The notes beneath the pieces are model-generated. The model saw only the letters and a program-made list of their open reading frames with translations. It was not told the DNA's origin and made no database searches. Position numbers and translations under genes: made by a program. A DNA stretch of 64,000 bases from Trifolium pratense. Lineage: Eukaryota; Streptophyta; Magnoliopsida; Fabales; Fabaceae. The stretch covers positions 17,890,127-17,954,126 of the forward strand of contig NC_060062.1 in NCBI RefSeq assembly GCF_020283565.1, written 5' to 3'. Below, in pieces: positions 56,880 through 64,000 of this stretch; positions within the stretch are counted from its first letter, which is position 1, and every line of letters starts with the position of its first letter.

Positions 56880-57838
56880 ATAATCTCTTGGTTTATGAAT
56901 TCAATAATTGTTTAATTAAATTGCTGAGTCGACTAAACAAATTTAATTAATTTCCAATGATGAAACTGAAATGTAATATTGTTTATTACTTTACGATACT
57001 ACGATAAAAATTTACGGCATCCTCCGGTGAAATTGAATCCAGCAAATGAGGTTAAACTCTTTTAACATGAAGTATAATGTTCAAATTAACTATGGATTGA
57101 AATATGGGGCGCGTGAGTACTAAGGTACATGTGTATCTGTACTCACATTCGCTTATTTTTGTGAGTAATTATACTTGTATCCGTATTTATATTACGGATT
57201 TTTATCCTATCTGTTGATATTTTTGCATATACCCATCGAAAATGGATTCGACCACCATATTAATTAGAGTAATTAAAATTAGTAATTGAATAAATATTAT
57301 AAATGAAGGTATTATTACGTTAAATAATATAAAAATTGTATAAAAATTTCAAACTTAAATTTTGTGACAATGAAAGGCCTACTATGATCTTATTTGAGAT
57401 AGAGTAAGTATGTTGACGGTATATGATTGTGCCAAGTGTCTCATTTAGTACAAATCAGCAGTTAGGATATTAGGATACATTGCTACCACGAAAGAGACAG
57501 AGCCTATCTACCAAATGACTCTATTCATCCATTGAAGACTATAAAGACTAATATTTATTATTCAAATTACAAATAAATTAAGATTATATTATTCTCATAA
57601 CTATGTCTTTTTGCATAATATATGGGCGTGCGTGTGTACTATATATGTGTCTACATGTGTGTACAAGGGACTTAATTGGTCACTATTAAAGTGGGGGGCA
57701 AGGTTGGTGAAGGGTCGTTCACCTCTTTGTTTTTGGACACAACCATCAAATAAGAAAATTAGAGAATCTTTGTTATATTTAATCAATTTCAAATATCAAG
57801 ATTAATTACTACATTTGTATAGAGTTTGAAGTTCTTAA
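56880..57838. other. Intergenic, no gene seen
   Basis: AT-rich sequence without a recognised feature. Confidence 0.4.
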
Positions 57839-57851
57839 ATAGGTGTACTAT

Positions 57852-58040
57852 ACCAACATAATGTGACACATATGGTAAATATTTGAATCTCTTAATCATT
57901 TAGTTATGAGTTTGATTTCTGGTCGATGCGTATAAAAAAACATTTGTTGGAAGTGGTCAAACCCTTAACTGGATTTCAATTACCTCGAAAAGATTGTTCT
58001 CCGCAATTGTGCGCAGATGATACATTTGGTTAAAAAAAAA
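57852..58040 (+). mobile_element. SINE with target duplication
   Basis: The 189-bp unit has a B-box-like gagtttgatttctggtc and an A-run at its 3' end. It is flanked by the 13-bp repeat ataggtgtactat (57,839-57,851 and 58,041-58,053). The family is not identified. Confidence 0.65.
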
Positions 58041-58053
58041 ATAGGTGTACTAT

Positions 58054-61000
58054 TTGAAGAAAAGAAATGTACTCTACTAGTAAGATTCTAGCTTATCTTC
58101 AAGAGTTCAAGTGACTTTTATTTTTTCCACGGTTTAGAAAATTATAATCATAAGTTTCAACTTTGAGGTGGAAGCAGTTATAGACCTTTGTAAGTTTATA
58201 ACATTTTTTCTTCATTATGTGCTTCTAACCTTCAAAATAGTCTTTAGCGTGTGGACCTTAAGAAAAGAAGAACACTAGACAACTATACTTTATGGTTTAC
58301 TCCCACTATAACCAAGTCATTTTTTTTTCTTCCTTACTATTAAAAATGAACATGTTCATATTGTTATTGAAGTGGTGGTTAGTGTAGACACTGAGCAAAT
58401 TGGTTGTAGTTCATAGAAAGCTGCAAGGGTTTTGAGTGTGGAAGCAAATAGGACTATAGGGGGTTATTGATCTTTAAGTATTGTGGCTCTCCAATAAATG
58501 AGAGAGTAGTGATGTACTATCACTCTCCTTGGAAACAAGACTTTCCATCATGTCTCAGATTGGTCACACATAATAATTAAAATTATTCCACTACACGATC
58601 TCTGTTTCATTATGAAGGAAAATAAGAGAAGAATTATGGCACGGTTATAGATAAATTGAATCTAGCATTATAAGCGTGAAACCAACATCATGTCCTCTAC
58701 ATGTAATGGCAACGACACAAAAGTTTGCTTAAAGGTGAATGTGATTGACATGGATGGTCCAACCTGAAAGGTGGATAAGAGAAATAACCTTATAGAGGAG
58801 AGGTTGATGATGATTGATGGAATTAAACCAATTGTTGATTATATTGACGACATAATTTGAATAAGTTTTTAGGATGACGTAAGTCATCAATTGCATTTAT
58901 GTGGCCATTTGACAACCAAATGAAATATCGCATAACTCGGCAAATAATAAATTTCTTGTCCTAAGATTACGTACAAAAAATCATTCACAGAGTGATCATG
59001 GTGATCTCTAATGAGGCGGCCACAAGCTAAATTTTCATTTATGTAAGAGCTATGGGTAACAAAGCCAACATGAGGCTTTATCCATTGAGTATTGCCCTAG
59101 ATATATTCTCATCCCAAGATGCAAAAGAGTGATTCCCAAGTTCAATCTCTCTAGAAAAACCTAGGTTACTTCGGTCTTTCTAGAGAGCCCAAACTGACAC
59201 GCCAAAGAAAGTGATCAATTAGTGTTGATAGTTCCAATGTTATTTGTTGTGATGGTCCATTTGATCCAAGCATGTAAACCAAGGCTAAAGAATTTAGTCT
59301 AATAGTCATCACTTATCATATTCGAATGAACTCTCAATGCATTAGTAAGTAAGGATTCATGATCCAGCTTCCAAAAAATTATAAATGTTATTGTAAGTAA
59401 TACGCGTATATTTTCGAAAATATTTGTTGCGTTCAGTTTTGTATAAAGACTAAAGTTTCTGTGTGCATATTTTAGAAGGGACTGTATATTTTAATATGTA
59501 TCGGTCGAAGTTTTAATTTAAAAAATTCTGACTACTAAACTAGACAATAAAGAATCATATAAAGGCTAAAAATACTCATTTATTAAAGGCTAAAACATTT
59601 TTTTATATTTAGATAGTTTAACATGTAATCTTAAATAACATATTAATTTTATTTTTTTTGTCGAGTAGTCTAGTGACTAGGAATTCAATCTTTAAGGTAG
59701 ATATTAAAATGACCATAGTAAAATAATTATGTTTATATTGCCATTTAATATTGCGATGATAAAACAACAACTCTAGCGTTGTAAAAAACAACTCTAGCAC
59801 AATTTAGGATATTTGTGCAATTAAGCGGCCCGAAAACTAACTTATAGTCTTCTCTTTTTATTTCTTTATTTTTAATTTTTTTTACAATGTTAATAACAAT
59901 CGAATCTAGGATCCCATGTATATTAATTACTTAAACTTCTCACCACTAAATCAAACTTAGTGATTTTACTTATGGTCTTTTTTTAGTCATTGTGAAATAT
60001 GCAAATGAGTTGGTCATTGTAGAAAGAAATAGGGTAATATAATTTGCCTTACCTTTCCCTCCTACTAAATTTAACTTGCATTTGAATTCAAAATTCCTTA
60101 ATTATAGTAGACTATATGCAGAACGCATCATAAATTATTGTTAAGCATTATGATTATCTTTGACCTTTGATAGAGAATGTACATTCTCAAATCTAAATTT
60201 TGATGTCATAGAAAATTTTACTTCTCTTATGCAGATTGGAAAATATCCAAAATTCAAAAATGTTATCAATAAGTTATAATTGCATATGAAATTATGCCCT
60301 CAAAATTGCAAGTTCAGCTTGGAATTGCTACTACTTATTCGAGGAAATGTCCCCACTCTCCCCGAGACTAAGACAAACTTACTTGTAATTTATAGCACAA
60401 ACATTTAACATGATAAATATTTATCCATATATTTACATAAGCTATTTTTACGGTAAAGGGTAAATCAAAGATACATAATTTTATACAGTATATAATACGA
60501 ACAATTTTCATAAGCTATACTGTATAATTTATGAAAAAAATGGAAAAAATTAAAAATTATCATAATCTGTTTTTGTAAATTCTTCCAAACAATCTCACAA
60601 AATTCATATCAATAAATAAATTCAAATAAGTCAATTAAAACACACCCTAATCAACTTTTGGTGATCATCACTTGTCCTGGCATGCAAGGAATTAGGAATG
60701 TTGAACGGTCGTACCCTTGTACAAAATTATAACACGTGTAAGTATATTTTTAGTGCTTTATTAATGTTATATATATAGCATTGTGTCATTTTCATCCTTT
60801 CTTGTTCAATTATTGAGCAAATTCAACAATGAAAAATTGGTCTGCGTTAAATAGTATGCTTAATAAATGCAAATCAAGTTAATGATAGTAGTTTTTTAGA
60901 TTGATTTTTGATCAATTATATGAGTGAAAATCTAAGTCGTGAGGTGCAGGGCACTGAGCTAGCTAGGTAGGGTGTTGAACGAAGAGGACAGTGATTAAAA

Positions 61001-61380
61001 ACATTCTCATGATGACTTGACCAAAATTTTCCAAAGTACTTCATCATACAATATTTGACTATTCGCTATCAATGAAGTTGGTCTAATAAAAACACTTATA
61101 AATTGATAAGAAGGATTGTAGAGAGAAAAAACTTTTTCTTCTAGACTGTTAATTTAGAAGAAAAAAAACTTTTTTTTCTTCATTAAATCCAAGTCTATAC
61201 TATACACAAATACTCTTTAATTAGTAGGAATTGTTAAGTTTGATTCCATGTAATAGATAAATCCTTGTACTCTTTAGGTAACTAACCAACGAAATTTGTC
61301 ACATAAGGGCATAGAAAAATAATATTCAAATGCTAGCTTGGGTGATTTAAGATTTCACGCCCCCAAAGCAATTTTAAACT
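58054..61380. other. Gene-poor stretch
   Basis: AT-rich, with many stops in all frames. I recognised no gene, tRNA or bounded transposon. Degenerate tRNA-like words (cgaatctaggatccc near 59,902) may be old SINE traces. Confidence 0.4.
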
Positions 61381-61384
61381 TTTG

Positions 61385-62740
61385 TCATTCACTACTTAAG
61401 TAGCGGACGACTCCGTTATAGACATAAAAATCAGGAATCACATTGCAACATTATATTTCAATAGAAAATAGAAAACGACGGGCTATGAGGCCGTTTACAC
61501 GGGAAATAACGAAAATAGAAAAACACTAAACTAAGAAAAATGAGAGAAGAAATGAGAGAATGAAAAGAATTGAGAATGAGGGAAACAAAAGCTTTCAATT
61601 TACATATTTTTTTGGTTTGTTTTATTGGTTGAAGCAATGTAACAGCTCCGCTAATAGTGGCCAATCAAAATTGACCAATGTCCTTGACCATTGATTGTTA
61701 CCAAAAGAGGAGCAGGGACCATAAAGAGGAGCACGTTCCACCTGCCAACGTTTATCGACTTAATGGAGAAGAATCGGGTCAAATTCTTCCCCGCTTTCTA
61801 CAGGTTTGCGCTTAGAAGGCACATGTTTTATTTTCGGTCCTTCATACGGCCACTTGGCTACTACGACATACTGCTTTAGTAGCTTGGGAAAAATCTCATT
61901 TGTGCATGGGAAAGACCCATTTGAGTAGCCTCTATTTTGGCTAGTCATATCATTCCCAATTTGGCCATAAAAAGTCCCTCGACGATTACGATACTGTTCC
62001 CAACTATGATGACTAAAGAACATCAGCAGGAATGGTACGAGTAGCGGACAACATAATATGCAGCCGTTTACATACGAAAAGAGAAAGAAAAAAAAAACAA
62101 AAAAGCTGAAGATAAAACATAAGAAAAGAGAATGAGATAAGAGAAGAAAATGGGGGGGGGCTTTTATAGAAATTTTGGCTGCCTCTCATTGGCCAATGTC
62201 ATGTCATAGCCGTATAAGTGTTCAATCAAAATGGGCTACTTGACAGACCTTTAACTAATGCAAAAGACTTGACCACCGACCGGTCCACTACTCAAGTAGT
62301 GCACGGTGTTTTCAAAATTTCTCATTTTTATAATGTCCGCTACTTAAGTAGCTGAAGGAAAAAATAGGAAACGACTTGCATCAAAAGAAATTCTCGTGGG
62401 GACTTGGTAAGATGAATACCCAGCAACATTGAAGGCCTATAGGCTCCCAAACCAATCTGTTATACTGTGTCCCAAAATTAGAGAGCTTATTCTAGCCCAT
62501 GTACTTCTTACGCACCCTTCTATTTCCTATTTTACCCTCCCACTACTTAAGTAACAGACGTTAACATGAAATTTTCATGTTAAAAAAAACATGAAATTTT
62601 CAAGATTTTACACTTTTGCTGCTTAAGTAGCTTGCTACTTAAGTAGTGAACGTTATAAAAATGAAAAATTTGAGAAAAAGAAAAACCCTTAACATGAAAT
62701 TTTCAAGATTTTACACGTCCACTACTTAAGTAGTAGAAGG
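61385..62740. repeat. Region with repeated ctacttaagtag palindromes
   Basis: The 12-bp palindrome ctacttaagtag or a close variant occurs near 61,392, 62,290, 62,341, 62,542, 62,622, 62,635 and 62,718, often followed by (c/g)gacg or gaacgtt. Between them are purine-rich and low-complexity stretches and an open minus-strand frame (61,760-62,023) of unknown nature. This may be a transposon with palindromic subterminal repeats. Confidence 0.6.
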
Positions 62741-63220
62741 AGTATTTTGGTAATTATAGGAGGCACACAAGAAAACTTAGGGGCCGCCAAAAGAAATTCT
62801 CCTAGCAAGTGTCAGAATGAAATTGCACCCACCGTGGAGCTAACTTTATAAAAAAAAGATCAAACAAACTCAATCTATTTTCGTATAAGCTATAAATTGA
62901 ATTCACAAGTAATTTTTGTATGTTCTCCCAAATAATCTCACTAGTTGTGATAGTAAATAAACTTAAATAAGTCAATTCAAACATGCTCTCTAAACACATG
63001 AGAGTTAGGAAACTACAAAAAAATTTCCCATATTCTTAAATTTGTGGAAGAGATAAATAACGCGGAAGCACAATAAAATTAATATAAAGGGAAATATACA
63101 AAGTGTTTAATAACAATAACTCTAACAAAATCCAGTTATACCCAACAAAATATTTTTTTAATAAATATTTCTTACAAAATTCCTTAATTGGAATTTTCAC
63201 ACTCTTTATTGCATGTCTAA

Positions 63221-63594
63221 GAGTATCCACAATGGAGCACTCCATTTTTGAGTACTTAAATGGTCCCACATAGACACATCATCACTTTATTATTTTTTTA
63301 ATAATAGTACCTAATAGGTACTCAACCTCTCCAATGGAGCATTTCTTAAAAAGTTCTAAAATTGGTCTCATCAATAACTTCACATCATTAAAATTTGAAA
63401 TTTAATTTAAAATAATATTGCCAAATTAAATTTTTTTGAATATATTAAATAAAGTGGGTCCCATAAAAAGAAGAGAGAGAGAGTTCTTATATTAGAAGTG
63501 GTACCTATTAGGTACTAAAATGTGTTGTGCTCCAATGGTAGTACCTAATAAGTACCATGAGTACCTAATAGGTACTACACCATTGGAGATGGTC
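63221..63594. mobile_element. PIF/Harbinger (Tourist-like) MITE, 374 bp
   Basis: The inverted ends gagtatccacaatggagcac and the complement of ccattggagatggtc lie within a taa target duplication (63,218-63,220 and 63,595-63,597). The interior has several copies of gtacctaataggtac. Noncoding. Confidence 0.8.
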
Positions 63595-63675
63595 TAAGAC
63601 GCATTATTTCTTGTTATTACAAAATGAAAGCAAAGTTGTCTTTTATAACCATTTAAAATGAATAAATTAATGATT

Positions 63676-64000
63676 ACTATTTTCTCTCTTTCCTTAAATT
63701 TCTCATAATCCTCTTTTAATTTATTTATGTTATATGAATAATTATATAGTGGATGTCCATTAGGTTTTGGCTCATATCATTGGCTCAATATTGTCCTATA
63801 AATATAGCCTATGTTACAATGTAAAGACGCACTTCTCTATTCTCTTGCTCTTAGTTCATAACTGTATTTATAGGATAATATTGAGTCAATGATATAGGCC
63901 AAAACCTAATGGACATCCACTATATAATTATTCATAACATAATAAATAAATTAAAAGAGGGTTATGAGAAATTTAAGGAAAGAGAGAAAATAGTAGCCAA
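63676..64000. repeat. Long inverted repeat at the window end
   Basis: The left arm (attactattttctctctttcc, then atatagtggatgtccattag, then ttggctcaatattgtcctat) is mirrored by the right arm from about 63,858 (ataggataatattgagtcaa) to the window end. The loop is about 65 bp. The arms are about 140 bp and nearly identical, so a transcript would form a long hairpin. Probably a MITE whose right limit is at or beyond base 64,000. Confidence 0.85.

Overview
This is plant nuclear DNA, most likely from Medicago or a close relative in the inverted-repeat-lacking legumes. Evidence for this: a nodule-specific cysteine-rich (NCR) peptide gene at 45.4 kb, GT-AG introns in plant gene families (RVT_3-RBR E3 ligase, alpha/beta hydrolase, LOB-domain factor, type-B response regulator), strong AT richness, and many TRIM, MITE, SINE, CACTA, MULE, hAT and LTR elements. 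No bacterial features are present.

Layout. (1) 1-5,542 is the left arm of a large inverted duplication; the right arm is 25,829-38,840, enlarged by later insertions. Each arm carries a lone first exon of what looks like a DUF155 (RRG/RMD1-like) mitochondrial gene, then a short type-B response regulator (RR), then pieces of a sorting-nexin gene. The left RR (2,254-3,204) is intact. The right RR is cut by a 2,041-bp solo LTR with a 5-bp target-site duplication. (2) 4.1-6.8 kb is a mosaic of displaced exons from a CDCA7-type zinc-finger gene, a PX sorting nexin and a dynamin-related GTPase. (3) 8.9-13.4 kb is an RBR E3 ubiquitin ligase with three exons and 552 codons. (4) 15.1-17.2 kb is a nested MULE-type element holding a tandem hairpin array. 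(5) 18.2-22.7 kb is a six-exon membrane-anchored alpha/beta hydrolase of 489 aa. (6) 23.3-24.4 kb is a perfectly regular four-LTR TRIM array, followed by a SINE and a broken tRNA-ligase fragment. (7) 33.5-38.5 kb is nested transposon material: a MULE-like element, and a LINE interrupted by a hAT MITE and by a second solo LTR. (8) 39.0-42.3 kb is a CDCA7-like pseudogene on the minus strand, with a broken PX-domain sorting nexin lying antisense in its first intron.

(9) 43.7-44.7 kb is another MULE-type element. (10) 45.4-45.6 kb is the NCR gene. (11) 46.7-51.1 kb is a non-autonomous CACTA element inside older CACTA remains. (12) 52.6-55.5 kb is a LOB-domain (LBD1/LBD11-like) gene on the minus strand, with a Stowaway MITE just beyond its stop codon. 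(13) 55.6-64.0 kb is gene-poor: a LINE RNase H tail, a SINE, a region rich in a 12-bp palindrome, a PIF/Harbinger MITE and a hairpin of about 320 bp at the window end.

The intact genes do not form a pathway. The RR is a cytokinin-type phosphorelay regulator, the RBR gene is a ubiquitin ligase, the hydrolase is of unknown substrate, the NCR acts in nodules and the LBD is a developmental transcription factor. What links much of the window is genome rearrangement: inverted duplication, exon shuffling and repeated transposition, with one insertion separating the receiver and DNA-binding halves of the RR. Splice sites were placed by reading frames and GT-AG signals only; family names rest on recognised motifs, not on database searches.
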